From NCBI RefSeq assembly GCF_024701375.2, contig NZ_CP113910.1, positions 1,612,001 through 1,676,000 of the forward strand: DNA of 64,000 nt. The letters are read 5' to 3'. Of the stretch, positions 52,949 to 62,080 are shown piece after piece (the stretch's first letter is position 1; each line of letters starts with the position of its first letter). Both the position numbers and the translations under genes were made by a program. Under the pieces are notes generated by a model. That model saw only the letters and a program-made list of their open reading frames with translations, searched no databases and was not told where the DNA came from. Source of the DNA: Streptomyces sp. KMM 9044 (GTDB lineage: Bacteria; Actinomycetota; Actinomycetes; Streptomycetales; Streptomycetaceae).

Positions 52949-53710
52949 TCAGCGGACTTCGGTGATCTCCGGTCCGCGCGCCAGCTGCCCCATGCCGCCC
53001 GCGAAGCGGGAGCCCTCGGGCGTCTCTTCCTGCTGCACACCCTCGGGGACCATCTGCGCGTCGTCCGGCAGCTTCAGGACGATCGGGTCGCGCGGCGCCA
53101 TCGGGCCGTCCCCGCGTACGACGACCGTGTCCCGGAAGATCTGCTCCAGCAGCCCGGCGGCCTGCGGCTGCACCGCGCCCTGACCCGAGATGACCCCGCG
53201 CAGGAACCAGCGGGGGCCGTCCACGCCGACGAACCGGACGACCTGGGAACCGCCCGTGCCGTCCGGCAGCTGCACCGGCACCTGGGCCCGCAGTTCCCAG
53301 CCCAGCGGGCCCTCGACCTCGTCGATGATGCCGCCCTGCTGGGTGATGCCGGACGCGATCTCCTCGCGGACCTCGGTCCAGATGCCCTCACGTTTCGGGG
53401 CCGCGAACCCCTGCAGCTGGATGGCGCTGTCACGCAGGACGACGGTGGCCGCGACGATCGCGTCACCCGCGACCTCGACCCGCAGCTCCATACCGTCCAC
53501 TCCGGGCACGAACAGACCGCCCAGGTCGACCCGGCCCTCGCCGGGCCGGCTCACCTCGGAGCCGTCCCAGGGCCCGTCGGGCCGGGGGGCCGGTTCGAGC
53601 CTCAGCCGCTCGCTCCCGCCGTCCGCCTCCGTGTCGACACCGTCGACGACCTGCTCGGCCTCGCCGGCCGCGTCCTCGGCGGCATCCCTCTTCTTGCGAC
53701 GTCCGAACAC
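52949..53710 (-). CDS. DUF3710 protein
   Basis: A 253-residue protein: FGRRKKRDAAEDAAGEAEQV lead, then RVDLGGLFVPGVDGMELRVE, IQLQGFAAPKREGIWTEVRE, VVRFVGVDGPRWFLRGVISG and VVVRGDGPMAPRDPIVLKLP. This is the conserved actinobacterial DUF3710 protein encoded next to dut; function unknown, soluble. GTG at 53710 lies 1 nt after the dut stop. Confidence 0.9.
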   Translation of the reverse strand: MFGRRKKRDAAEDAAGEAEQVVDGVDTEADGGSERLRLEPAPRPDGPWDGSEVSRPGEGRVDLGGLFVPGVDGMELRVEVAGDAIVAATVVLRDSAIQLQGFAAPKREGIWTEVREEIASGITQQGGIIDEVEGPLGWELRAQVPVQLPDGTGGSQVVRFVGVDGPRWFLRGVISGQGAVQPQAAGLLEQIFRDTVVVRGDGPMAPRDPIVLKLPDDAQMVPEGVQQEETPEGSRFAGGMGQLARGPEITEVR

Positions 53711-53711
53711 G

Positions 53712-54272
53712 TCACTGTCCTTCCCGGTCGGATACGACCGAAGCGTATCGATTCCCACCCGCTGTGCCGCCGGCGGCGGCCTGAACGCTTGTGCCGCTCT
53801 TACCTTCCACCGCGGCGTGGCCTCCGGTGGATCCGAAGCCCCCCTCGGCCCGTGCCGAGCGGGGCAGCTCCGCGACCGGCACGAAGCGGACCCGCTCGAC
53901 CTGCTGGACGACCAGTTGGGCAACCCGGTCGAAGCGCTCGAACCGCACGGCCTCGCGCGGGTCGAGATTCACCACGATCACCTTGATCTCCCCACGGTAC
54001 CCGGCATCAACCGTCCCCGGGGCATTCACCAGGGCGACGCCGCAGCGCGCGGCCAGTCCGGATCGCGGGTGCACGAAGGCCGCGTACCCCTCAGGCAGGG
54101 TCACAGACACTCCGGTGGGCAGCACGGCCCGTTCCCCGGGTGCCAGCTCGCACGCCTCGGTGGTCCGCAGATCGGCACCCGCGTCACCGGGGTGCTCGTA
54201 CGCCGGGAGCGGTACGTCCGGGTCGACGCGCCGGAGCGGTACCCGGAGTTCGGGGCGGCGGGCCCCGCTCAC
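53712..54272 (-). CDS. dut: dUTP diphosphatase (dUTPase)
   Basis: A 186-residue trimeric dUTPase with all five motifs: AYEHPGDAGADL (1), VHPRSGLAARCG (2), NAPGTVDAGYRGEIKV (3, catalytic Asp), RFDRVAQLVVQQV (4) and the P-loop-like ARAEGGFGSTGGH (5). It hydrolyses dUTP to dUMP, keeping uracil out of DNA. GTG at 54272 overlaps the thioesterase stop (GTGA). The tail after motif 5 is longer than usual. Confidence 0.95.
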   Translation of the reverse strand: MSGARRPELRVPLRRVDPDVPLPAYEHPGDAGADLRTTEACELAPGERAVLPTGVSVTLPEGYAAFVHPRSGLAARCGVALVNAPGTVDAGYRGEIKVIVVNLDPREAVRFERFDRVAQLVVQQVERVRFVPVAELPRSARAEGGFGSTGGHAAVEGKSGTSVQAAAGGTAGGNRYASVVSDREGQ

Positions 54273-54853
54273 GGGTTGACCTCGAAGGCACGGGCGCGAC
54301 GGACCTGGTCCGGGTCGTCCATGGCCGCCTTGATCTCCTCCTCGCGGCCGTGGTCGACGAAGTGGTCGACCTCGACCTCGATGAACAACGCGTCGGCACG
54401 GACGGCGACCGGACCGTCGGGGCCGCCGATGCGTCCGGTGGCGGTGCAGTAGATCTTCCGTCCGGCCACCGCGGTCACCTCCGCCCGCAGGTGGAGGACC
54501 GCGTCGACCGGCACAGGCCGGACGAAGTCGGTCTCGAGCCTGCCGGTCACGGCGATCGTGCGCAGCAGCCAGTTCAGCGAACCGAGCGTCTCGTCCAGGG
54601 CGCTGGCAAGCACCCCGCCGTGCGCGAGGCCGGGGGCGCCCTGGTGGGCGGGGCGCACGGTGAAGGCGGCGGTGACGGACACGTCTTCACCGGCCCGCGC
54701 CTCGATGTGCAGCCCGTGGGGCTGCTCGCCGCCGCAGCCGAAGCACTGGCCGTAGTGCGCGCCGAGGAGCGCACCGGGTGCGGGGGCGTCCGGGTGGCGC
54801 ACCGGCGTCACAGCGTCGGCGGGGGGCTGAAGAGTTGAGGAAGTACCACTCAC
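54269..54853 (-). CDS. PaaI-like hotdog thioesterase
   Basis: A 194-residue single-hotdog protein: CFGCGGEQPHGLHIEARAGE, PAHQGAPGLAHGGVLASALD (HGG active-site helix), ETLGSLNWL, RKIYCTATGRIGGPDGPVAV. It probably hydrolyses an acyl-CoA thioester; substrate unknown. GTG at 54853 follows GCGCCT with a weak ribosome site. First gene of the thioesterase-dut-DUF3710 operon. Confidence 0.87.
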   Translation of the reverse strand: MSGTSSTLQPPADAVTPVRHPDAPAPGALLGAHYGQCFGCGGEQPHGLHIEARAGEDVSVTAAFTVRPAHQGAPGLAHGGVLASALDETLGSLNWLLRTIAVTGRLETDFVRPVPVDAVLHLRAEVTAVAGRKIYCTATGRIGGPDGPVAVRADALFIEVEVDHFVDHGREEEIKAAMDDPDQVRRARAFEVNP

Positions 54854-54965
54854 AGGCGCAGACCTTACCCGCCCGCCCGTCACCCACCACCGCCCTGCCC
54901 GACAGCGCTCCGCCCCGGCTACCCGGACTTCGGCTCCGTCCCACCACCGTGCCAAGCTTGGATCC

Positions 54966-55427
54966 ATGCAGCTCTCCGTCCTCCCCTACGAAGAACGCCT
55001 GACAGCTCCTCGCTCCTGGTGGCTGATCTCCCTGCTCGTGGGTGTCTCGATGGCGCTGATCGTGCTGCCGTTCGGCATCCTGCCGATGCTCGGGGGTCTG
55101 GTCGGCGGCACGGCGGCGGCCGCGGTCGTGGCCAGCGCGTACGGCTCGGTGCGGATCCGGGTCGTGGGCGGGCTGCTGATCGCCGGTGAGGCGAAGATCC
55201 CGGTGACGGCTCTGGGCGACGTGGAGATCCTGGACGCCGAGGAGGCTCTCGCCTGGCGTACCCACCGGGCCGACCCGCGCTGCTTCATGCTGTTGCGGGC
55301 CTACGTCCCGGGGGCGCTGCGGGTGAAGATCACCGACCCGGACGACCCGACACCGTACGCCCTCCTGTCGACACGCGAGCCCAAACGGCTGGCGGAAGCC
55401 CTGCAGGCGGCGAAGGCCGCCGCGTAG
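54966..55427 (+). CDS. DUF3093 protein
   Basis: A 153-residue protein: MQLSVLPYEERLTAPRSWWL, two helices (ISLLVGVSMALIVLPFGILP and GGLVGGTAAAAVVASAY), then RIRVVGGLLIAGEAKIPVTA and FMLLRAYVPGALRVKITDPD, DPTPYALLSTREPKRLAEAL. The actinobacterial DUF3093 family, membrane-anchored, function unknown. It faces the thioesterase operon. Confidence 0.9.
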   Translation: MQLSVLPYEERLTAPRSWWLISLLVGVSMALIVLPFGILPMLGGLVGGTAAAAVVASAYGSVRIRVVGGLLIAGEAKIPVTALGDVEILDAEEALAWRTHRADPRCFMLLRAYVPGALRVKITDPDDPTPYALLSTREPKRLAEALQAAKAAA

Positions 55428-55450
55428 CACGGCGGAAACACCCGGCAGGC

Positions 55451-56458
55451 TCAGCCTCTCCTGGGTCCGTCGTTGCCGTCCGGGCGGCCGTAGCCGCCGC
55501 CGAGTGCTCTGCGGAGGGCGCCGCCGCTCAGCCTGTCCCTCTCCAGGGCGTCGGCCGGAATCTCGAGCGCGGGAAGGGCGGGGAGCGCGTCCCAGGGGAC
55601 CTGGATCCTGCGCAGGTCGGCCTGGATACGGGTGGCGAGCTTTCTGGTGTCCCGGCGGTTCATGGCCGCGCCGACGGCGGCTCCCACCAGGAAGGGCATC
55701 AGGTTCGGCAGGTTGCGGACGGTGCGCTTCATGATCCGCTGGCGCAGTTCGCGCTTCATGCGGCTGTTCATCGCCGTGCGTACGGTCGAGGGCCTGGTCG
55801 CCTCGATCCCGCGCTCCTGCGACCAGGAGTTCAGGTACACGGTGCTGCGCTGGGTGAGGTTGCCGGCCGGGCGTACACCGTAGACCTCGTGCAGTTCGGC
55901 GATCAGCTTGAGTTCGATCGCAGCGACTCCGGTGACCTCGGCGGCCAGCTCCGTCGGCATCGCGGGCGGTACGGGCATCGCCGCAGCGGCACCGACGCCG
56001 GCACCGACCGCCGCCGTCGCCCTGGTGGCGCCCGCCACGAGCTTCTCCGCGAGTTCCTCGGGACCGAGCCCCGGGAACTGTCTGCGCAGCGCCTCCAGGT
56101 CCCGTACGGGTACCCGCGGGGCGAGTTCGATGATCCGGTCCGCGAGGTACGCCAGGCCCGCACGCGCGCGTGCGCCGCCCTTCTGGGCGCCTTCCCTCGC
56201 CTTCTCCCGGAAGGCGGTGGCGCGTCTGCGGGTCACCGGAGCGGTGGCGGTGGCCTCCGCGGGTGCCGGGAGGTCACCGCGGCCGGCTGCGGGTTCGAGC
56301 GAGGCCGCCCCGGTATCGGCCGGACCTGGGTCGGTCGAGCCGGTATCGGTTGAGCCTCGCTCGTGGTCAGGCGCGTCGCGCAGGGGGCCGTCCTGCGGCC
56401 CCGGGTCCGCTCCCCTCGAGAGGAAGCGGCGCTTCCGAGGAGGGGTCGAGCCAGTCAC
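55451..56458 (-). CDS. Conserved protein with EcsC-like core
   Basis: A 335-residue protein. A long Pro/Gly/Asp-rich start precedes basic helices (RATAFREKAREGAQKGGARA). The core reads ATAAVGAGVGAAAAMPVPPA, ELAAEVTGVAAIELKLIAEL, HEVYGVRPAGNL and NLMPFLVGAAVGAAMNRRDT. The helical glycine-rich core recalls EcsC-domain proteins. GTG at 56458. It sits 13 nt after the DUF4193 gene in the same direction. Confidence 0.65.
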   Translation of the reverse strand: MTGSTPPRKRRFLSRGADPGPQDGPLRDAPDHERGSTDTGSTDPGPADTGAASLEPAAGRGDLPAPAEATATAPVTRRRATAFREKAREGAQKGGARARAGLAYLADRIIELAPRVPVRDLEALRRQFPGLGPEELAEKLVAGATRATAAVGAGVGAAAAMPVPPAMPTELAAEVTGVAAIELKLIAELHEVYGVRPAGNLTQRSTVYLNSWSQERGIEATRPSTVRTAMNSRMKRELRQRIMKRTVRNLPNLMPFLVGAAVGAAMNRRDTRKLATRIQADLRRIQVPWDALPALPALEIPADALERDRLSGGALRRALGGGYGRPDGNDGPRRG

Positions 56459-56471
56459 GGCCGACCCGCCC

Positions 56472-56768
56472 TCAGTCGCAGTCGCGGCAGATCGGCTGGC
56501 CGTTCTTCTCCCGGGCCAGCTGGCTGCGGTGGTGCACCAGGAAGCAGCTCATGCAGGTGAACTCGTCCTGCTGCTTCGGCAGGACCCGGACGGCCAGCTC
56601 TTCGTTCGAGAGGTCCGCGCCGGGCAGCTCGAGGCCTTCCGCGGCCTCGAACTCGTCGACATCCACGGCCGAGGCCGACTTGTCGTTGCGGCGGGCCTTC
56701 AGCTCTTCGAGACTGTCCGAGTCGACGTCGTCGTCGGTCTTGCGTGGAGTGTCGTAATCGGTTGCCAT
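56472..56768 (-). CDS. DUF4193 zinc-ribbon-like protein
   Basis: A 98-residue protein: MATDYDTPRKTDDDVDSDSL, ELKARRNDKSASAVDVDEFE, and a C-terminal pair of cysteine motifs, EFTCMSCFLVHHRSQLAREK and ICRDCD, likely to bind zinc. Conserved in actinobacteria; function unknown. ATG at 56768. Confidence 0.92.
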   Translation of the reverse strand: MATDYDTPRKTDDDVDSDSLEELKARRNDKSASAVDVDEFEAAEGLELPGADLSNEELAVRVLPKQQDEFTCMSCFLVHHRSQLAREKNGQPICRDCD

Positions 56769-57161
56769 GGTCGCTCTCCCCCTCTGGGTGTATGCGGTCT
56801 CTTCAGCGCACGTAACGCGCGAGGGGCCGGACTTGTGCCCGACCCGAGGCGGAGATTTTGCCTCACATCAAGGCCTGTTACTCAATCGACACCCAATCGA
56901 ACCCCTCGCGGGTGATCGGCTTGGATGGCGAGGGGGACCGTACACGGTCCGAACGCGGCACTTCAAAGCCGCCTCACCGTGTACTTCCCGTAGTCGAAGC
57001 CGCTGGAAACCGGGACTTACCCGACCTTTCGAAGGCTCCAAGATCACGGAGAGTCAATGGATCGAAAATCGCCCCTGTGATCGATCCCACACGGGGGCAC
57101 TGGAGAGGCCCTCCGGAAATTCCGCTCAAAGCGAACACCTCGTCGCGTCGGCGACATAATG
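56769..57161. promoter_or_regulatory. Upstream region of DUF4193 with a palindrome
   Basis: 393 bp without a gene, more AT-rich than its surroundings. GGACCGT-AC-ACGGTCC (56935-56950) is a 16-bp dyad 167 bp before the DUF4193 start. It may be an operator or the end of the cutS transcript. Confidence 0.5.
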
Positions 57162-58409
57162 TCAGATCGGCAGGGTGACGCGCATCACGAGCCCGCCGCC
57201 CTCACGCGGCTGGGCATAGATGTGCCCGCCGTGCGCCCGCGCCACCGACCGGACGATGGAGAGTCCCAGGCCGACGCCCTTGTCACTGCCCGTCCGCTCG
57301 GTGCGCAGCCGCCGAAAGGGCTCGAACAGGTTGTCGACCTCGTACGCGGGTACCACCGGGCCCGTGTTGGACACCACCAGGACCGCCTGCCCGTGCTCGA
57401 GGTCGGTGGTCACCTCCACCCAGCCCTGCTCGGCCACGTTGTAGCGCACGGCGTTCTGGACCAGGTTCAGGGCGATCCGCTCCAGCAGGACGCCGTTGCC
57501 CCGGACGACCGCGGGTTTCCGGGCCCCGCGGATCTCCACACCCTTGGCCTGCGCCTCGGCGTGCACCTGGTCGGTGGCCTGGGAGGCCACCTCGGCGAGA
57601 TCCACCGGCTTGCGCTCGACGATCTGGTTGTCGCTGCGGGCGAGGAGCAGCAGGCCCTCCACGAGCTGTTCGCTGCGCTCGTTGGTGGCCAGCAGCGTCT
57701 TGCCGAGCTGCTGGAGCTCCACCGGCGCGTTCGGGTCGGAGAGGTGCACCTCGAGCAGCGTGCGGTTGATCGCCAGTGGGGTGCGCAGTTCGTGCGATGC
57801 GTTGCCCACGAAGCGCTGCTGGGCGGTGAAGGCCCGCTGCAGCCGCTCCAGCATGTCGTCGAAGGTGTCGGCCAGTTCCTTGAGCTCGTCGTCCGGGCCG
57901 TCCAGCTCGATCCGGCGGGACAGGTCGGAGCCCGCCACCGCGCGCGCGGTGCGGGTGATCCGGCCCAGCGGCGACAGGACACGGCCGGCCATGGCGTACC
58001 CGAAGGCGAAGGCGATGACCGCGAGGCCGAGCAGGGCGAGGAGCGAGCGGCTGAGCAGGTTGTCCAGGGCGTGCTGGCGCTGTTCGTTGACGCAGGCGCT
58101 CAGCGCGCTGTTCAGCTCGTCGGCGGGCAGTTGCGCGCTGCGCAGCTGACAGGTGTCGCTGGAGACCTGTCCGGACAGGATCCGGAAGGGCAGGTCGCTG
58201 CCCACGTTCAGCGCGTTCGCGGCGAGCAGGTAGATGATCGACAGCAGCAGGATCCCGGCGATCAGGAACATGCCGCCGTAGAGCAGGGTGAGCCGTATCC
58301 GGATGGTCGGGCGCAGCCAGGGGAACGGCGGTACGGGCCTGCGCGGGTCCCAGGTGGGCTTCGGGGGAGCCGGCGGGGACGGCGGGGCGGGAGTGGGCGT
58401 GGTGGCCAC
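57162..58409 (-). CDS. cutS: CutS-type sensor histidine kinase
   Basis: A 415-residue kinase: Pro-rich cytoplasmic start, helix RLTLLYGGMFLIAGILLLSI, an extracellular loop with two cysteines (SSDTCQLRSAQLP, ALSACVNEQRQ), helix LLALLGLAVIAFAFGYAMAG, HAMP, His206 in NASHELRTPLAI, N box LNLVQNAVRYN and G box GSDKGVGLGLSIVRSVARAH. It matches CutS of Streptomyces lividans/coelicolor, linked to copper-dependent melanin and later to redox and secretion stress. GTG at 58409, 4 nt after cutR. Confidence 0.9.
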   Translation of the reverse strand: MATTPTPAPPSPPAPPKPTWDPRRPVPPFPWLRPTIRIRLTLLYGGMFLIAGILLLSIIYLLAANALNVGSDLPFRILSGQVSSDTCQLRSAQLPADELNSALSACVNEQRQHALDNLLSRSLLALLGLAVIAFAFGYAMAGRVLSPLGRITRTARAVAGSDLSRRIELDGPDDELKELADTFDDMLERLQRAFTAQQRFVGNASHELRTPLAINRTLLEVHLSDPNAPVELQQLGKTLLATNERSEQLVEGLLLLARSDNQIVERKPVDLAEVASQATDQVHAEAQAKGVEIRGARKPAVVRGNGVLLERIALNLVQNAVRYNVAEQGWVEVTTDLEHGQAVLVVSNTGPVVPAYEVDNLFEPFRRLRTERTGSDKGVGLGLSIVRSVARAHGGHIYAQPREGGGLVMRVTLPI

Positions 58410-58413
58410 GGAA

Positions 58414-59067
58414 TCAGATCCGGTAGCCCGAGCCGGGCACGGTCACGATGACCGGCGGCTCACCCAGTTTGCGGCGCAGCGTCATGACGGTCACCCGCAC
58501 CACGTTGGTGAACGGGTCGGTGTTCTCGTCCCAGGCCTTCTCCAGGAGCTGCTCCGCGGAGACGACGGCGCCCTCGCTGCGCATGAGCACTTCCAGGACG
58601 GCGAACTCCTTGGGTGCGAGCTGGACCTCCTTGCCCTCGCGGAAGACCTCGCGGCGGTTGGGGTCGAGCTTGATCCCGGCGCGCTCGAGCACCGGCGGCA
58701 GCGGTACGCTGGTACGCCGTCCCAGGGCACGTACGCGCGCGATGAGCTCGCTGAACGCGAAGGGCTTGGGCAGATAGTCGTCGGCGCCGATCTCCAGGCC
58801 CCCGACGCGGTCGCTGACGTCGCCGGAGGCCGTGAGCATCAGCACACGCGTGGGCATGCCGAGCTCGACGATCCTGCGGCACACGTCGTCGCCGTGCACG
58901 AGGGGGAGGTCGCGGTCGAGGACGACCACGTCGTAGTCGTTGACGCCGATGCGCTCGAGGGCGGCCGCACCGTCGTACACGACGTCGACGGCCATGGCCT
59001 CCCGGCGCAGTCCGGTGGCCACCGCATCGGCGAGCAGTTGCTCGTCCTCGACGACGAGTACGCGCAC
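58414..59067 (-). CDS. cutR: CutR-type response regulator
   Basis: A 217-residue OmpR-type regulator: RVLVVEDEQLLADAVATGLR, phospho-acceptor Asp51 in VVVLDRDLPLVHGDD, LTASGDVSDRVGGLEIGADD, LPKPFAFSELIARVRALG and winged helix APKEFAVLEVLMRSEGAVVS. Sequence and length agree with CutR. GTG at 59067 with GGAAGGAC upstream. First gene of cutRS. Confidence 0.92.
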   Translation of the reverse strand: MRVLVVEDEQLLADAVATGLRREAMAVDVVYDGAAALERIGVNDYDVVVLDRDLPLVHGDDVCRRIVELGMPTRVLMLTASGDVSDRVGGLEIGADDYLPKPFAFSELIARVRALGRRTSVPLPPVLERAGIKLDPNRREVFREGKEVQLAPKEFAVLEVLMRSEGAVVSAEQLLEKAWDENTDPFTNVVRVTVMTLRRKLGEPPVIVTVPGSGYRI

Positions 59068-59637
59068 GTCGGTTGTCCTTCCTACGTCCTGCCGGGCAGC
59101 GCTCCTCAGCGCACGCGCGCAGGGGTCTGGTGGGTGTGTTGCCTCCATCCTGCCCTTTTCGACCGTAAGTCGGCTGTAAGCCGGGGAGCGAACGGACAGC
59201 GGGAGGCGGACGGCACGGGGCAGGACAGCAGGCTGCGGCGGGCGGACACCCGGGCGGGAAGCCGGCGGTGGCCGGCCGGCACGGACCCGCCGGCACGGAC
59301 CCGCCGGCGCGGAACCGGGGAACGGAGGGTGACGCGAGGGCGGGAGACCGGGGAACGCCCCGGAGAACGGAACGGGAATACGAGATTTTCCCGTCCGGTT
59401 AGGTTTCCGCGGAAGGGAGCTTGGGGAGGACGGGTTTTACATCCCGCGATCACGCTCTGCTTGCACCGCGCCACCATGCGGTGCGCTTCAGTCCGTTTCC
59501 CGCAGAGCGGACCGGATGCCCGAAGTCGTAGCCCCCCGGCCGAGCGGCGGCGGTCATCCACCAGAGGCGTGATCGTCCCTTCCGAACCGGCACACCCCCG
59601 TGCCATCGACCCACGACCCAGGACGAGGGGGCGCAGC
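59068..59637. promoter_or_regulatory. 570-bp gap with direct repeats
   Basis: No gene seen. CCGGCACGGACCCG occurs at 59276-59289 and 59290-59303, with a third variant at 59304-59317. Promoters of cutR (left) and of the small gene at 59638 (right) must lie here; an AT-richer patch is at 59375-59410. Confidence 0.5.
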
Positions 59638-59811
59638 ATGGACGCTTTCACCGCAGGACTTCTGCAGCGCATAAGGACAACCGAGTCCGATCTGTCCCGG
59701 GCCCTCGACGAGGGCGACGACTTCCTCGTCGAGGTGGAGCAGGGCGAGCTCGACGACCTGCGCCGGCTCGCCGCCGAGCACGGTGTGGAGGTCGGCGTGT
59801 CCTGCGTCTGA
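59638..59811 (+). CDS. Conserved small acidic protein
   Basis: A 57-residue protein: MDAFTAGLLQRIRTTESDLS, RALDEGDDFLVEVEQGELDD, LRRLAAEHGVEVGVSCV. It is helical and acidic, with AGGGGG before the ATG. It matches small Streptomyces proteins next to cutR; function unknown. Confidence 0.8.
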   Translation: MDAFTAGLLQRIRTTESDLSRALDEGDDFLVEVEQGELDDLRRLAAEHGVEVGVSCV

Positions 59812-59838
59812 TCAGCCCGACGAGCCAAGGCGGCTCGG

Positions 59839-59879
59839 CGAAGCGGGCCCCGGCGAATCCAGCGTCGGGGCCCGCTTCG
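59839..59879. terminator. Bidirectional terminator
   Basis: CGAAGCGGGCCCCG / CGGGGCCCGCTTCG, 14-bp perfect arms (59839-59852 and 59866-59879), between converging genes. Confidence 0.88.
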
Positions 59880-59964
59880 GAGTTCTCGGAGTTCTCAGGA
59901 CTCGTAGGAGTCCCAGGGATCCAAGAGCCATCGAGGATCTCCCGGTTCGCCTCCCGGCCGTCCG

Positions 59965-60798
59965 TCAGTCGTGCCAGGCACCGAAGTCCTCCAGCAGCCG
60001 CTGAAGGGGCTCGAAGACGCCCGGGGTGGCCGCGACCGCGATATCCCATGAGGGACGCTCACCGGGCCGTCCACCGGTCAGCGCGCCCGCCTCCCGGACG
60101 ATCAGGTCCCCCGCGGCCAGGTCCCAGGGGTGCAGTCCCCGCTCGTAGTAGCCGTCGAGCCGCCCGCAGGCCAGGTCGCAGAGGTCGACCGCGGCCGAGC
60201 CGCCGCGCCGGATGTCCCGCAGCAGCGGGATCAGCCGCTGCGCGACATCGGCCTGGTGGGCGCGGACCCCGGTGACGTAGTTGAAGCCGGTCGAGACCAG
60301 CGCCCGGTCCAGGGGCGGCGACGGGCGACAGGTCAGCGTGCGCTCGCCCGCCCACGCGCCGGTGGCCCGTGCCCCGCCGCTGCGGACCGCGTAGTACGTC
60401 TCACCCCGCATCGGGGCGGCGACCACCCCGACGACGGTCTCGCCGTCCTGCTCCGCGGCGATGGAGACGGCCCAGGTCGGCAGCCCGTACAGGTAGTTGA
60501 CCGTGCCGTCGAGCGGGTCGATCACCCAGCGGACGCCGCTGGTTCCCTCGGTGGAGCCGCCCTCCTCGCCGAGGACGCCGTCGTCGGGCCGGCGCTCGGT
60601 GATCAGTCCGGTGATCAGCTTCTCGGCCGCGATGTCCATCTCGGTGACGACGTCGATCGGGCTGGACTTGGTCGCGGCGACCTCGAGGTCGACCGGGCGG
60701 CCGTCCCGCAGCAGCTCACCCGCGCGGCGTGCCGCCTCTCGGGCCAGTTCCAGCAGTTCCGCGTGCAGGGGGTCGGTCGCGGCAAGGGGGTCGGTCAC
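59965..60798 (-). CDS. Inositol monophosphatase family protein
   Basis: A 277-residue phosphatase with the metal-binding motifs of the family: LGEEGGS, WVIDPLDGTVNYLYGLPTWA and GLHPWDLAAGDLIVREAGAL. It removes phosphate from myo-inositol 1-phosphate or a related sugar phosphate using two or three Mg ions. GTG at 60798 follows GAGGAGCG. It lies 8 nt after the ferrochelatase stop, so the two are co-transcribed. Confidence 0.92.
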   Translation of the reverse strand: MTDPLAATDPLHAELLELAREAARRAGELLRDGRPVDLEVAATKSSPIDVVTEMDIAAEKLITGLITERRPDDGVLGEEGGSTEGTSGVRWVIDPLDGTVNYLYGLPTWAVSIAAEQDGETVVGVVAAPMRGETYYAVRSGGARATGAWAGERTLTCRPSPPLDRALVSTGFNYVTGVRAHQADVAQRLIPLLRDIRRGGSAAVDLCDLACGRLDGYYERGLHPWDLAAGDLIVREAGALTGGRPGERPSWDIAVAATPGVFEPLQRLLEDFGAWHD

Positions 60799-60806
60799 GG
60801 CGCTCC

Positions 60807-61934
60807 TCAGGTGTACGGGCTGTCGGCGCCCGCGGCGGCGGGGCGCGGGGCCCGGGCCGGGCAGCAGCCCACCGGGCAGAGGTGGTGGCTCGCGCCGAGA
60901 CCGCCCAGGACGCACGGGGTGACGTCCTGGCCGCGTTCGGTGGCGGCACGCTCCGTGATCAGGTCGCGGACCGCGGCGGCGAACCGCGGGTCGGCGCCCA
61001 CGGTCGCCGAGCGGCGCACCGGCAGTCCCAGCTCCCCGGCCTTGGCCGTGGCCTCGGTGTCGAGGTCGTAGATCACCTCCATGTGGTCGGAGACGAAGCC
61101 GATGGGGGCCATGACGACGGCCGGGACCCCGGCCGCGTGCCGCTCCTCGAGGTGGTCGCAGATGTCTGGCTCCAGCCAGGGGATGTGCGGGGCGCCGGAG
61201 CGGGACTGGTAGACGAGCTGCCAGGGGTGCTCCACGCCGGTGCGCTCCCGTACGGCGTCGCCGATCACCCGGGCGACGTCCAGGTGCTGGGCCACGTACG
61301 CGCCACCGTCGCCGTGCCGCTCGACCGGTCCGGAGGTGTCGGCGGAGGCGACGGGGATCGAGTGGGTGCAGAAGGCGAGGTGTGCGCCGTCGCGCACCTC
61401 CTCGGGCAGGTCGGCGAGCGAGCGGACGATCCCGTCGACCATGGGTTCCACGAAGCCGGGGTGGTTGAAGTAGTGCCGCAGTTTGTCGACCCGGGGCAGT
61501 TCGAGGCCCTCCGCCTCCAGCGTCGCCAGGGACTCGGCGAGGTTCTCACGGTACTGACGGCAGCCGGAGTAGGAGGCGTAGGCGCTGGTGGCGAAGACGA
61601 GGATGCGGCGGCGTCCGTCACGGACCATCTCGCGCAGGGTGTCGGTCAGGTACGGCGCCCAGTTGCGGTTGCCCCAGTACACCGGGAGGCCGAGGCCGTG
61701 GTCGGCGAAGTCCTCGCGCAGGGCGTCCAGCAGGGCGCGGTTCTGTTCGTTGATGGGACTCACCCCGTCGAACAGGAAGTAGTGCTCCCCGACTTCCTTC
61801 AGTCGTTCTTTGGGGATGCCCCGCCCGCGCGTCACGTTCTCCAGGAACGGGACGACGTCGTCCGGGCCCTCGGGGCCGCCGAAGGAGAGCAGGAGCAGTG
61901 CGTCGTAGGGGGTGGGATCGAGCTCGTCAGGCAT
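60807..61934 (-). CDS. hemH: Ferrochelatase (coproporphyrin-dependent type)
   Basis: A 375-residue ferrochelatase: [55 protein letters not shown] (catalytic His), [37 protein letters not shown] (Glu). The C-terminal cysteines ([20 protein letters not shown]) match the [2Fe-2S] ligands of actinobacterial enzymes. It inserts iron into coproporphyrin III in the Gram-positive heme pathway. ATG at 61934. Confidence 0.93.
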   Translation of the reverse strand: MPDELDPTPYDALLLLSFGGPEGPDDVVPFLENVTRGRGIPKERLKEVGEHYFLFDGVSPINEQNRALLDALREDFADHGLGLPVYWGNRNWAPYLTDTLREMVRDGRRRILVFATSAYASYSGCRQYRENLAESLATLEAEGLELPRVDKLRHYFNHPGFVEPMVDGIVRSLADLPEEVRDGAHLAFCTHSIPVASADTSGPVERHGDGGAYVAQHLDVARVIGDAVRERTGVEHPWQLVYQSRSGAPHIPWLEPDICDHLEERHAAGVPAVVMAPIGFVSDHMEVIYDLDTEATAKAGELGLPVRRSATVGADPRFAAAVRDLITERAATERGQDVTPCVLGGLGASHHLCPVGCCPARAPRPAAAGADSPYT

Positions 61935-62013
61935 GCCTCGATCCTGCCACCTGCCACCGGCGGCCGGGCGACGGCGGGGGGCCGACCGGGCCTACCTCTG
62001 CGGCCAGGAGACA

Positions 62014-62030
62014 TTAGGGTTACCTAACCC
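62014..62030. promoter_or_regulatory. Iron-box-like palindrome between hemH and MFS genes
   Basis: TTAGGGTTACCTAACCC contains the dyad GGGTTA-CC-TAACCC (62017-62030). By eye it matches about 12 of 19 positions of the DtxR/IdeR/DmdR iron box. It lies in the 146-bp divergent promoter region. Confidence 0.5.
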
Positions 62031-62080
62031 GTAAGCTGTATCGCCTGTGGTCGCGCCTTACTGAGATCTCCGGAGACCTC

